Shown: one piece after another, positions 11,401-20,837 of the stretch | Position numbering within the stretch: position 1 is the first letter of the stretch | Layout of the letters: each line of letters opens with the position of its first letter | NCBI GenBank assembly: GCA_964608615.1 | Contig: CAZSQG010000039.1 | Coordinates: 1-34,669, forward strand | DNA from: CALEUX01 sp964608615 | GTDB lineage: Bacteria > Bacteroidota > Bacteroidia > Bacteroidales > Marinilabiliaceae | Reading direction: 5' to 3' | Length of the DNA: 34,669 nt | Translations under genes and position numbers: made by a program | The notes under the pieces: model-generated | Database searches by the model: none | What the model was told of the DNA's origin: nothing | Seen by the model: only the letters and a program-made list of their open reading frames with translations

Positions 11401-12874
11401 GAACATGTTGCATAATGCCGTCAGTATTCAAGCCCGTTTGTATATTCAACAGAGTGATCTGTTTGTCATCGGCAGTTTCCTTTAGTTCGGAGATCTGTTT
11501 CTCCCCAATTGCTTTTCCCAGGATTGCTTTGGTAACCTCGTATTCTGATGCACCTAAATACTTTCCATTATAGGATGTTGTTCCATCGTCATTTTTACAT
11601 TCCGTAAAATTGACCCACTGGGTTTGATTTACATTGTAGTGTTTTTGAATAGCCACGGGGTTGTTTTGGTTGGATGCGTTATACAATTTAACCACCAAAT
11701 GAAATTCATCCTTGACCTTACCATTTATGGGATTGATTGGAGCATCATAAGCAATATCGAAAAAACCATTTGAAAAATTATACTGTACTGCTAGTTCGTC
11801 ACTAACATTATCAAGAAATAGCTCATAAATTTTAATAAGCATATCGTTTTTACGTTCCCATAGCAGGTTTCTTACAGAGCCACGAATTCGATATCTATGG
11901 GTAGGTTGGGCCTTCGGATTGACAGTGACGATCTTTTTATTTACTATTTCACTCGTTGCCTTGTCATAATGACCGGTTATAGCAATGCCGTTCACTTCCT
12001 GAAGTTGTTTTACGGCCTTGATGGTTGTTTTGCCAAAAGTTTGGGTATTAAACTCTTTCTCTGCAATCTTATACCCCAAAAAAGCCAGATTCTTTTGCAT
12101 TTCGGCCACAGTTGGGGAAACCATATTGAGTCGCAATGGCTTAGTTACGACATTTAGCTTGGAAACCGGCGGTTTTGATAACTTCCTAACAAAAGTTCCC
12201 TTACTCGATGCGACGCTTTGGATTTTATCCAAGGTCGGTTTATCCAGTTCTCCGGTTGCCGAAAGGTTGTATTTGGTTTGAAATTCTTTTATGCCCTTTG
12301 CAGTGGAAGGACCTATTTCTTTGGCTTTAAGTTCTGTTTCCGCTATTTTAACAGGAAGTTTTGCGATTTCCAGAGCCTTCTGCAAGGTGAACTGCAACTT
12401 TCCTACCTGGGTCTTGGTAGTAAATTTCTTCGCTATAACACGTTCATGGAGTTTCTCGATGACTGCTTCATTAATCTTTCCATCCTCCGAAATTCCAGCT
12501 TCCCGCTGAAATTGTTTTATGGCTTTTCGGGAATTCGGGCCAAAAACCCGGTTGCGCTTTTCAACTATTGGAATGGGAATATCCAATCTTTCCAATAGGT
12601 TGTGAATTTTGGTCGTTCTGCCTTTATTATTGGAGTAATAAGCATCGGCCAACGCTTCGTTCAACACAACCAAGGTTTGATCGGTTAAGGTGCCTGTAAC
12701 GTTGAGCTTGTGTTCCTTTTGAAAACTCTTAATAGCATCAATGCTGGACACTCCCAGATTACTGGAAACCACTTCCTTTTTATCGACTTTTAGATTCAGT
12801 GCTCTTAGAGCAGCGTGAATATTCCTTACATCTTTGTTAGATGTTTTTTTCGAAGATAATCCTAACTTGTTCAT
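2418..12874 (-). CDS. Tc toxin subunit A (TcA) with N-terminal peptidoglycan-binding-like repeats; interrupted by an assembly gap
   Basis: This should be the pentameric injector of a Tc toxin. Order: four PG_binding_1-like repeats (about residues 12-320); a long helical region; VRP1/TcA core with CDCEHCKSLFGPAAYLMDML (about 905-930); ABC-toxin N and neuraminidase-like domains (about 1900-2170, with YDMNYNTWSAWDKIEVDI); FFHAPLMIATRL...WYHYIFDPT (about 2555-2590); and a central pore coiled coil. Beyond the gap come GFGGSP, coiled coil, and a TcB-binding domain including NDERYLPFEGAGVLSEW. The frame runs from ATG 12874 to the Ns at 4022-4031. The second half (to TAG 2418) is in another frame relative to the Ns, so the true gap length must be 2 mod 3. 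A 4-base overlap of the contig ends restores one frame (NAVAGV-ASALPLTF) and gives about 3480 residues, against about 2500 for Photorhabdus TcdA1. No signal peptide is seen. tcBC ends 79 bases upstream. Confidence 0.9.
4022..4031. other. assembly gap (10 Ns) inside tcA
   Basis: Ten Ns separate ...GCTTGCAA (left) from GCAACACC... (right). Both sides carry GCAA, so the contigs may overlap by four bases with nothing missing. Translation then reads V-A-S-A-L-P in one frame. The apparent frame break is an assembly artefact, not evidence of two genes. Confidence 0.9.
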
Positions 12875-12953
12875 GGTTTGTATTTTAATGTGTTAAATAT
12901 TATAGTTGGGAAGCAAACGAAAAGGCTTCACTGTTTTTTTGTTGGTCATTTAC

Positions 12954-15900
12954 CTATTCATTCCGATTACACCTACATTTTCTCTCTTGCGGGTATACCA
13001 ATTGTATTGTTGTTCCGTGCGCTTGTGGAATCTGCTGCACTGTTACGCTAACATTGAGGTAAGTGCTGCTTGCTGCCTTATGTGCTTGAACGGACTCAGG
13101 TGCCCCCCTAACGGCAACCCAATTGCCGCCTGGATTCAGTTGCCCCGGAAGTTCTTCAATAAACTGCCTTGATGATCTAAGCATCTGGCGATCAAATTGG
13201 GAGTGTTGCGAAGCAGGTTTAGGTGGTGGTAGATTAGCAGGCCCAATAATTGCTGCTGAAGGCCGCTTTGACAGTCTTTCATACTCAATTCGTATTTCTT
13301 GGTGTTGTATAACATTATTTTGTATTCTTCCTGTTTGCATTTCACGGGACCCAACCTTAGTGGCTGCTCCTACTGCCATATATGCAAAGATTGCTTCTCC
13401 TATCTGAGCCGCAAGATATTGCGCATCTCGGTCATCAGTATTTATCATTGCAATCCACCCAAAGAATCCGCCGCCAAGACTTGATCTATATATATCAAGT
13501 TCGTGTAAAATCCTTTGTTTCTTGGCTCTTTGCTCTATTTTTTCAAATGTACTCTCACGAACTGCATATCCTATACCTCCTGAATAAGCTAGGATAAAAG
13601 GATCCTCTTTATTGGAATCAGAGTGCCATATTGGAGCTAAACTAAGGAAATAAGCCACGCTTGGACTAACAACTTGTGGGTCAGGCTCAACACAACATTG
13701 AGTATCTGGGTTGCATTGAGTACCTTCTTTATCTACAAAACTTAACGTATTATTATTTGCATATCTATAAACATTCACCCCATCTCCAACCCCAATTGGA
13801 TCACTGCTCAACCATCTCCCCAACCACGGCAAATAATACCTTGCACTATGGTATTCCAGACCCGTTTCTTCATCGCGCTCCATACCTGTGTAGCGGTACC
13901 GTTTAGCAGTAGATTTAATGGCTGAGTTCTTTGCCTGGTATGCAGTGGTTCCATAGGGATGATGTTCTTCATAAGAAATAATATTCGCATCTGCTGTACC
14001 ATCTAACTCTAATGCAGCAGAACCAAGGTGGTTATGGAGTTGATAGCGGGTTAATTGTTTTTCGGTGCCGTCGTTCACATCATTACGGGTTTCTATCATC
14101 ACAAAACGGTGCCTTTCATCCATTAGGCTCAGGCTTACCCTTTCCAATCCGGCATGTGTGCCGCTGTGTTTTTTATACAATTCATAGCCCGCCAAATAAA
14201 TACGCTCCTCTTTTTTTATAGGTTTGGCTCCGGCTGTTGCCTGGTTTTCGGTAATCTTGCGTATGCGCTGCCCCCCGCCATCATATTGGTAATAAGTAAT
14301 TACAGGAGTATTATTGTCTGTGCAATGCTGTTGTGTGGTCAAAACAACCTCTTCCTTAAAATTCCATCCTATTTTTTCGAGATGAGGAAGTTCTTCTAAG
14401 TAGCCATGTTTAGCATGGTGTGCGTATTTTGTATAGTTGGCTGGTTTGCCGTTGTTACCAATATTCGTGCTTTTTATCCGGTTGGTTATCGTTTCGTATT
14501 GGTAGTTCCGTGTCCAATTTCCGCCAGCAGCAGCATGCTTCATCTCCGTAATGTTTCCTACGGCATCGTATTGGTAGCTTTGGGTATAATTCCTCACTGC
14601 CATCGGGTCGCCCGGATTCATGCCGTGCATAAATGGTTTGTCATTCCAGTTATCGCAAGTTCCAAAATTCAGTGCAGCATTGTTTTCCCTCCCTGTGGCT
14701 CCTACCAGGCGGTAAAGCGCATCGTAGGTATATTCTGATATGCCTGTTACTTTTTGATTGTTGAAAAATACTACTGGAATGTTTTTATCTTCAATATGGG
14801 TAATGTTACCCACGGAGTCGTAGGTGTAGTACCAATCCTGCAATGGGTCCCCATTTTGCCGTTTGCTTTCTAATCGTTTCAGCCGGAAGGTTTCTCTATC
14901 GTAATAAAACCTGGTGGAAACATTATTGCCGTAAACAATTTTCTCTCTTTGTCCTTTTTCGTTATAATTAATGTTTTTGATATAAATTGAAGGGATTGCT
15001 GCTCCCATATGCAAGACCATTTCACTATCTAAAAGTCCCGCCTCGTTATAAGAAGGGGTAATGATACTTCCATCAGGGGCGGTTTGTTTGGTAATTCTAC
15101 CTAGTGCATCGGTTTTAGTAGTAAATATAAAATTGTCGGGTTCTAAATCGGTTACCAGATTAGCATCTATCCAGTTGGCGACCTCTTTATATTTTTTAAA
15201 TAATGTACGAGTAGTGGCAAGAGGTTGTTCTTTAAAATCATATTCAGGGGTGTCAATCAAGCCACCCGTATCGTAGATTTTTATAATCTTTCCTAAAATA
15301 TTTTTTGTCTGCAATGCTACTTCGTTATTTCTGTTAGCTATAAGCAGACTTTCCCCATAAATAATTTTTCCAAAAACATGGTCCAGTGGAACAGCCCCAT
15401 CTCCGCCCAATACTTTGCTTTGGGTTGGGCGATGTAGCGTGTCATAAAAATATTGAAACTCGTGGTTGCGTTCGTCCCAGGTGCGCAATGGATTACCCAG
15501 AGTATTGATGAGCAACCAGCGCTGTCCTGCATCCATGCTTGCCTGGTAGACCATGTTCCCCAGCATATCGTATTTGTATTGCATAACCAAATTACCCCGG
15601 GCATCGATAACGGTTCGCATATTACCTTCGGTGTCTAATTTTATTTTGGTGTGATAGAATTCATCTGCTTCTGTAGCAATATTCCTATTATGGTCCACAG
15701 AAAGCACTGATCTTCCTAAAGTATCGAAGTGAAGGGTATTGGGAGTATTGGCATGTTTGGCGGCTTTATCGGCAGCCACCTTTTCACGACTGGGGTCTTT
15801 ACCCTCAGCTAAAAGTTGTGCATCAATCAAACGGTTTGTTCGATTAATGTACCAGGGCGATTCAAGAATAGTATCATTGGCATCATATATAGTTTGTTGC

Positions 15901-18900
15901 CACGAATCAAATTCCACCTTGGAAAAAGTGCCGTCGGGCATTTCAGTTTTAATCATTCTTCCGGCAGCATCATAATACATAATGGGTGTTACACCTGTTT
16001 CAACCAACTCCTTACTATCTTCGTACTGATGCGTAACCGAAAAATATGGTTCATATTGTTTTACAGCGTTGTTCTTATTGTTTTTGATGGTTCTACCATT
16101 ACCAATCCAGCGGAGTCGTTTTGGAACAAGGCTAAAAGTATTTGTTTCGTTTATAGTAATGGTATTATCAGGGTTTACAACTACTTGTTTGGCAACACCC
16201 GGTTCTGACTGTACCTTTTTCATCACCACTTCTCCAATCCCATTTGAATATTCAAAAGCAATTTGAACCGGTGAATCAGCAAGCTGCTTAAAATGTTGTT
16301 CTCGTGTAATTACCGCCACCACAGCAGGTTTACCAGAGTTTATGTAAGCGTCGAAATTATATACAAATCTTGAAGAAGCATGATTCAATAAATCCTTTCC
16401 AATACTTGTGAGTTGAACGGAGTCCAAAGCATGGAAAAAATTAAGAATGGCTGCTGATTCAGCAGCATCTGTAAATTCTGAAATTCCTGTCAGCTCATCC
16501 GCTTCATTGCCTTTACCCATTATCGCTACCGCCTTTACCAAACCTAGCTCATCACTTATAACCTCTGAAAAATTGCCGTTGATGTCTTTCATTCTTTGTG
16601 CCGAAAGTGTACGAAAATTAAAAACATCAATTCCAGATTTATTTCCTAACGCATCTTCCGTTTCTTCAATCATTAAATAGTAATTACCGTAGTATTTTAC
16701 TCTGGTCACAGTTCCATACGGGTCGGTATAAGAAACTGGGGCAAAGAATCTATTTTGTGCAGTAATTACGGTTTCAGCACCTTCAATAAATTGGGTAGTT
16801 CCTGAACGAAGCCACCAGTTAATATCACCTTCACTATGCGTAAATTTGCCTTCATCCAATAATTTTTCATTGACTTTTGTGCCAAAAATATCGTTAACCA
16901 ATTCAGGGGTATAGGCCAATTGATAGCTTTCAAAAGGCAATGCCAAAGACTCCAGTTGATGCAATGGCAAAGCACCGATTAAGCCATTGCAGCAATAAGT
17001 TGAGCGAGAATGTTCAATTAACCTTCGCTGTGCTTTCCCGGAAGTTATAGGTTTGTCTATTTCATGATAAAGTGCAATATCTGAGTTATCATCCAAAAGA
17101 ATGTTTGTAAAATCGGCAGTGCTGTAGTAGGCATTACTTTTTGCAACAGCTCTCAATTCAAAGATTTTAACCTCCGAGGGTAATCTTAAGCGATAGGCAT
17201 TGTTTGAAATTACATCATTGGTAAATCGGTTTTCAGAGTAGATGATAACTGTTTTGCTTTGTTCTTGCTGTGTTTCGGCAGAAAGGGATGCATCAACTTT
17301 CAACCTTGGATAAACAACAGAAGCAGATTCCAATACATTGCCATATTCATCTAACTTGATGTTAAGGCTATGTGCTATTCGGGGATCTTCGGTATTTCTT
17401 TCGTAACCATAAGTAATGGCTTCGCTTTCCTTTACAACAAATACGGCATGTTTGTTCTTGCCTTTGGGCTGCAATAATTCTATTATGCAGTTATGTGTTG
17501 CTACTGAAAAAGGCGTAAGCTCCCTTTTTCTGGCTTCATTTGTATTCCCAAATTTCATGGCATCTAATGCAAATGTTTCAGAACGCAACCCCATTCCTTT
17601 ACAAGCCCGTAAAGCCTCCTGCCAATCCAGTTCTGAAAGATGATTGAGAAATTCTGGGTTCATTCCTGGAGCGGTCACCAATTGGGCATCGGCCAAATCT
17701 ACTTCATGATGAACAACTGAAAACCCTTGCCGCTCCATTTCGGCATACCAGTAGCCTTCTTTGAACTGATTGAAAATTCTGTCCTTGGCTATAAATGCCC
17801 CGGTATGATACCATGATTTAGAAACTACAGGCTCCTGATGCAAGGACTGTTCGGTAATATTAGTTGCATCCACTTTTGTCCAATGCTCAAAAGTTTCTGC
17901 GTCTATCTGCTCAACCATACCAAAGCCCCGAAATTCTCTTTCGGGATGGTCGTAATAGCCGTGATGGTATTTATATTGACTTATGAATTTGTAACCGGAT
18001 ATTTTATCTTCGGTTATTGTTTTTGAAACACAATGTATGGGGAAATGCAACTTGGTTACCCATGGTTTGCCAGCTTTTTTATCATCTAAATAAAATCTAG
18101 TAGAAGGAGTATACTCCAAACTTACCTCTTTACCCATATTATTTTTATAAGAAACCATGATATGCGGTTTCTTACTATTCATCAAGTCAATGTACTTCAA
18201 AGGCGCATTTGCATCCTTTGAAAGTGGACTTGACCAGACTATACAGGCAACACCATTACCCAATAAATCAGTAACAGTTATTCTTGCATGGGAATGAATT
18301 TCAGGGAAATGGTCTATTTCAAATGGATTTGTCCCAAAACGATTGCCGCTAAGGTTTTTCCAACAGCTAAATTTGTTTTTACCAAGATAAACAATGTCGG
18401 CGGTGCCAGAACCATCAATATCTGCTAACCGTAAATAAGATGGATTGAAAACATCAGGAAAATCAAAGACCGGGGCATTATCCATGCCTACTTTTGCTCC
18501 AAACCTTCCATAGCCTAAATTGGGCCAGTAACAAACTTCTCCATTTCTTATTCTTACAATATCAGACAAGCCATCTCCCGACATATCCGCGAGAAAAATG
18601 GTTTGTTTTTGGTCAGCAAATACAATAGCAGCACCAAGTTCTTCATCGAAAGGCTTGACTGTTTTTCGCGCATGGGAAAACCCTTCTCTACCTTTTGACG
18701 CATACCAGGTAAATACATCATCTTCCGAAATAACTACATCTGGTTTGCCATTGCCGTTCAAATCCAACATACGGGTATTCTTTTCGCCAAAATCTATATT
18801 GGGCAGCGATTTAAATGAACGGAATCCGTGCCACTCATTTTCATCATCCAGCTCAAAATAACCCGTTGGCTCGTTACTAAAACCCACCAATTGTTTGCCT

Positions 18901-20369
18901 CCATCTGCATCCAGGTCTGCTAATTGCATGACTGACCCTAAACCAGCAAACGATGGTTTGGGCGTTATTAATTTTGCTTGTTCAAATTTACCATCCCCTA
19001 GGTTATGCTTGTAATACAACCCATTAGCCTGTTCGGTCAAAATACCATTTAGTCCTTCGTTGAATAAATCGGTAAATTGATATCGCTGTTCATCTAAGCC
19101 TGCTGGTGCATGAACCAAATCTTCTGAGGTTATTGTTTTTACTTCCTTATTCCAATCATGTGCCTGATAAGTAAATTCCATCGGTGGTAATTGTTTTTCT
19201 GAATAGCTTCCATCTACCTTTTTGATGTAGCCGTATGAATGAATTTTTTTTAGAAATGTGAAGTCTTCTTCCTCATTAGTATCATATTCAAAATTGATGG
19301 ATTTTACCAATCCTTCATATTCATTAATCCCATTAAAATAATGGAAAAGAAGCACTCTTTTGCAGAGACGAGTTGTTCTGATTTCAAAACCTGATCTATA
19401 ATCCGAGAAGGCATCGTGTCTGAAATCCCAATTGTTTATCGTATCAACTGCATCTGCAGGAAGCAAGTTTCCGTAGTCAAAAACGGTTGAAAACAAGTAG
19501 TCGTTTGTAGGAGGATAGCCATTGCCAAATTTCTTATAGGGAGTTTTGTTTCCGTATAAAACTTTTTCTAAGTAAACATTGGAGTATGCAATCTCCCCGT
19601 TCTTAGTTCGATTTCTATTGTGTGGCAGAGAATTATTAAGACCTAAACTGTCTTCTGCTCTATAAATATAGTAAGCACAATTCCCTTTATCGTCAAAAAC
19701 AAATTCTGGCAGCCATTCAAAGATTTTAGCTTTGTCTTCGGGATCGGAAATTCTTGAGTTGGCTGTCCAGCCAAATAAGGTAGTGGTATTGTCTTTTGTA
19801 GTAATTTTCCACTTTATTTCACTCCCATTCTTACCGAACCATCTTTCGATTCGAGCAAACAACCCCTCTATTCTTGGCTTATAGTATCGAATAGTAAACA
19901 GTCCATCCGTTGAATCTTTTTCGTTTATTATATATTCACCCGATGAATCTAACTTAAAGCTTCCATTCGCTTGTTTTTTGAATTCAGGCACAAGGTCTTC
20001 AGCCTCGGAGAAGAGAAATATGTCTGAATCAAGTGCATCGAGGTATTGAGGTAATCCCTTATCCGTTTTTCTCTTAATAGATGACAAACCAATATTCCAT
20101 CCTAATCCAAAAATACCGTTCCCACTGCCAGAATTGTATGACAAGTTTATAGAGGGAGATACTCCTCTTGTCTGAGAAAAAGGCAGTGGAACTGAAAATG
20201 CAGCATTACCATTGACAGCATTTACAGAAAATTTCTCATCAATCCCTTTAATTGCCCCTCCGCCTTTAGGTAAGGAAATAGAAGGAACATTTATAGCATT
20301 AGGTTTGGTTTTTCTGCCATCTGGTTTAAGAAAGTTTTGTGATGATTTGTTTTGTGATTGCTCTTCCAT
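12954..20369 (-). CDS. fused Tc toxin subunits B and C (TcB-TcC), SpvB/Rhs cocoon with a variable C-terminal toxin domain
   Basis: A 2471-residue protein. The N terminus is SpvB-like (GNAAFSVPLPFSQTRGVSPS, then YNSGSGNGIFGLGWNIGL). FG-GAP/VCBS-like repeats follow (DLNGNGKPDVVI, DMSGDGLSDIVRI, DIDGSGTADIVYL), then TcdB middle domains (about 700-820, HPEREFRGFGMVEQ). A long Rhs/YD-repeat region ends in the core signature PWLGRWLSSDPIG (D2190) and SFVDKEG (D2213-G2216). In known TcC and Rhs proteins this core encloses the toxin and self-cleaves next to this motif. The remaining 255 residues (2217-2471) are unrelated to the core, begin with a CNPDTQCC cluster, end in KCRCNRNE, and match no toxin fold I know. 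TcB and TcC are separate in Photorhabdus; here they are one chain. ATG at 20369 follows AAAAGATAAAAAAG. First gene of the operon, 26 bases after the pseudogene stop. Confidence 0.93.
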   Translation of the reverse strand: MEEQSQNKSSQNFLKPDGRKTKPNAINVPSISLPKGGGAIKGIDEKFSVNAVNGNAAFSVPLPFSQTRGVSPSINLSYNSGSGNGIFGLGWNIGLSSIKRKTDKGLPQYLDALDSDIFLFSEAEDLVPEFKKQANGSFKLDSSGEYIINEKDSTDGLFTIRYYKPRIEGLFARIERWFGKNGSEIKWKITTKDNTTTLFGWTANSRISDPEDKAKIFEWLPEFVFDDKGNCAYYIYRAEDSLGLNNSLPHNRNRTKNGEIAYSNVYLEKVLYGNKTPYKKFGNGYPPTNDYLFSTVFDYGNLLPADAVDTINNWDFRHDAFSDYRSGFEIRTTRLCKRVLLFHYFNGINEYEGLVKSINFEYDTNEEEDFTFLKKIHSYGYIKKVDGSYSEKQLPPMEFTYQAHDWNKEVKTITSEDLVHAPAGLDEQRYQFTDLFNEGLNGILTEQANGLYYKHNLGDGKFEQAKLITPKPSFAGLGSVMQLADLDADGGKQLVGFSNEPTGYFELDDENEWHGFRSFKSLPNIDFGEKNTRMLDLNGNGKPDVVISEDDVFTWYASKGREGFSHARKTVKPFDEELGAAIVFADQKQTIFLADMSGDGLSDIVRIRNGEVCYWPNLGYGRFGAKVGMDNAPVFDFPDVFNPSYLRLADIDGSGTADIVYLGKNKFSCWKNLSGNRFGTNPFEIDHFPEIHSHARITVTDLLGNGVACIVWSSPLSKDANAPLKYIDLMNSKKPHIMVSYKNNMGKEVSLEYTPSTRFYLDDKKAGKPWVTKLHFPIHCVSKTITEDKISGYKFISQYKYHHGYYDHPEREFRGFGMVEQIDAETFEHWTKVDATNITEQSLHQEPVVSKSWYHTGAFIAKDRIFNQFKEGYWYAEMERQGFSVVHHEVDLADAQLVTAPGMNPEFLNHLSELDWQEALRACKGMGLRSETFALDAMKFGNTNEARKRELTPFSVATHNCIIELLQPKGKNKHAVFVVKESEAITYGYERNTEDPRIAHSLNIKLDEYGNVLESASVVYPRLKVDASLSAETQQEQSKTVIIYSENRFTNDVISNNAYRLRLPSEVKIFELRAVAKSNAYYSTADFTNILLDDNSDIALYHEIDKPITSGKAQRRLIEHSRSTYCCNGLIGALPLHQLESLALPFESYQLAYTPELVNDIFGTKVNEKLLDEGKFTHSEGDINWWLRSGTTQFIEGAETVITAQNRFFAPVSYTDPYGTVTRVKYYGNYYLMIEETEDALGNKSGIDVFNFRTLSAQRMKDINGNFSEVISDELGLVKAVAIMGKGNEADELTGISEFTDAAESAAILNFFHALDSVQLTSIGKDLLNHASSRFVYNFDAYINSGKPAVVAVITREQHFKQLADSPVQIAFEYSNGIGEVVMKKVQSEPGVAKQVVVNPDNTITINETNTFSLVPKRLRWIGNGRTIKNNKNNAVKQYEPYFSVTHQYEDSKELVETGVTPIMYYDAAGRMIKTEMPDGTFSKVEFDSWQQTIYDANDTILESPWYINRTNRLIDAQLLAEGKDPSREKVAADKAAKHANTPNTLHFDTLGRSVLSVDHNRNIATEADEFYHTKIKLDTEGNMRTVIDARGNLVMQYKYDMLGNMVYQASMDAGQRWLLINTLGNPLRTWDERNHEFQYFYDTLHRPTQSKVLGGDGAVPLDHVFGKIIYGESLLIANRNNEVALQTKNILGKIIKIYDTGGLIDTPEYDFKEQPLATTRTLFKKYKEVANWIDANLVTDLEPDNFIFTTKTDALGRITKQTAPDGSIITPSYNEAGLLDSEMVLHMGAAIPSIYIKNINYNEKGQREKIVYGNNVSTRFYYDRETFRLKRLESKRQNGDPLQDWYYTYDSVGNITHIEDKNIPVVFFNNQKVTGISEYTYDALYRLVGATGRENNAALNFGTCDNWNDKPFMHGMNPGDPMAVRNYTQSYQYDAVGNITEMKHAAAGGNWTRNYQYETITNRIKSTNIGNNGKPANYTKYAHHAKHGYLEELPHLEKIGWNFKEEVVLTTQQHCTDNNTPVITYYQYDGGGQRIRKITENQATAGAKPIKKEERIYLAGYELYKKHSGTHAGLERVSLSLMDERHRFVMIETRNDVNDGTEKQLTRYQLHNHLGSAALELDGTADANIISYEEHHPYGTTAYQAKNSAIKSTAKRYRYTGMERDEETGLEYHSARYYLPWLGRWLSSDPIGVGDGVNVYRYANNNTLSFVDKEGTQCNPDTQCCVEPDPQVVSPSVAYFLSLAPIWHSDSNKEDPFILAYSGGIGYAVRESTFEKIEQRAKKQRILHELDIYRSSLGGGFFGWIAMINTDDRDAQYLAAQIGEAIFAYMAVGAATKVGSREMQTGRIQNNVIQHQEIRIEYERLSKRPSAAIIGPANLPPPKPASQHSQFDRQMLRSSRQFIEELPGQLNPGGNWVAVRGAPESVQAHKAASSTYLNVSVTVQQIPQAHGTTIQLVYPQERKCRCNRNE
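13000..13721 (-). other. C-terminal toxin domain of TcBC (within the CDS)
   Basis: This is the hypervariable domain that a TcB-TcC cocoon would release into a target cell. Visible features: a Cys cluster at the start (CNPDTQCC), an Ala/Gly-rich helix near AQIGEAIFAYMAVGAATKVG, a Pro-rich linker (GPANLPPPKPASQ), and a beta-rich end (NWVAVRGAPE...YLNVSVTVQQ...TTIQLVYP). I see no ADP-ribosyltransferase, deaminase, protease or glycosyltransferase motif that I can defend. No immunity gene follows, as expected for Tc toxins aimed at eukaryotes. Confidence 0.6.
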
Positions 20370-20395
20370 CTTTTTTATCTTTTAGTGTTAGGATA

Positions 20396-20837
20396 TTATT
20401 TTGGTATGTTAAATTGAATTACAATTTGATTTCCATTGTCAATCTTATACCAATTGCCGAAAACTATCGAGAAAGCAGAACGTTTTTTCCATTCAGAGTA
20501 AGTTCCAACATTATTTATCCCTTTTTCTATAGGCTCTGAATTGTCAACAAAATCCTTATCAGTATTATAGAAATTCAGATTTTGAAGCCAATAAATTGTT
20601 TGTAGAATAAATCTGCTCAGGTTTAATGCTCTTATTTGTCAGGCAGGAAATATATTCAAATGTTGATTTTGCTAAACCAAATCTTCTCTTCTCTGCTGTT
20701 TTATCTAGCTCATGTCTGAAGAAATAATCAGCAAATAAAGCATAATCAGCTATTGTATCTGATTTTTGAAGCCTAGGGTCATATCCTATTAGCGATATTT
20801 TTACTGTGTCTTTTGATTTCCAATCAAGCGGTTTCAT
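20396..20837 (-). pseudogene. frameshifted remnant, possibly of a uracil-DNA-glycosylase-fold protein
   Basis: ATG 20837 opens 90 residues (MKPLDWKSKDTVKISLIGYD, then DYALFADYFFRHELDK) ending at TAA 20565. The +1 frame is then open with coding-like sequence (LQTIYWLQNLNFYNTDKDF, then EWKKRSAFSIVFGNWYK) to TAA 20396. It has no start codon of its own; an upstream TGA limits it to about 70 residues. The simplest reading is one gene broken by a frameshift or deletion near 20610-20640. The N-terminal VKISLIGYDPRLQ resembles the beta-strand and G-x-DP loop of uracil-DNA-glycosylase-like proteins, but I rely on memory here. It lies directly upstream of tcBC, in the same direction. Confidence 0.55.

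Noticed and set aside
10133..12598. Plus-strand ORFs of 60-126 residues opposite tcA
   Set aside because: Antisense shadows of a continuous long coding frame, without family features.
13136..13354. Possible immunity gene opposite or within the toxin domain
   Set aside because: The ORFs there are shadows of the TcBC frame, and Tc toxins directed at eukaryotes do not need immunity proteins.
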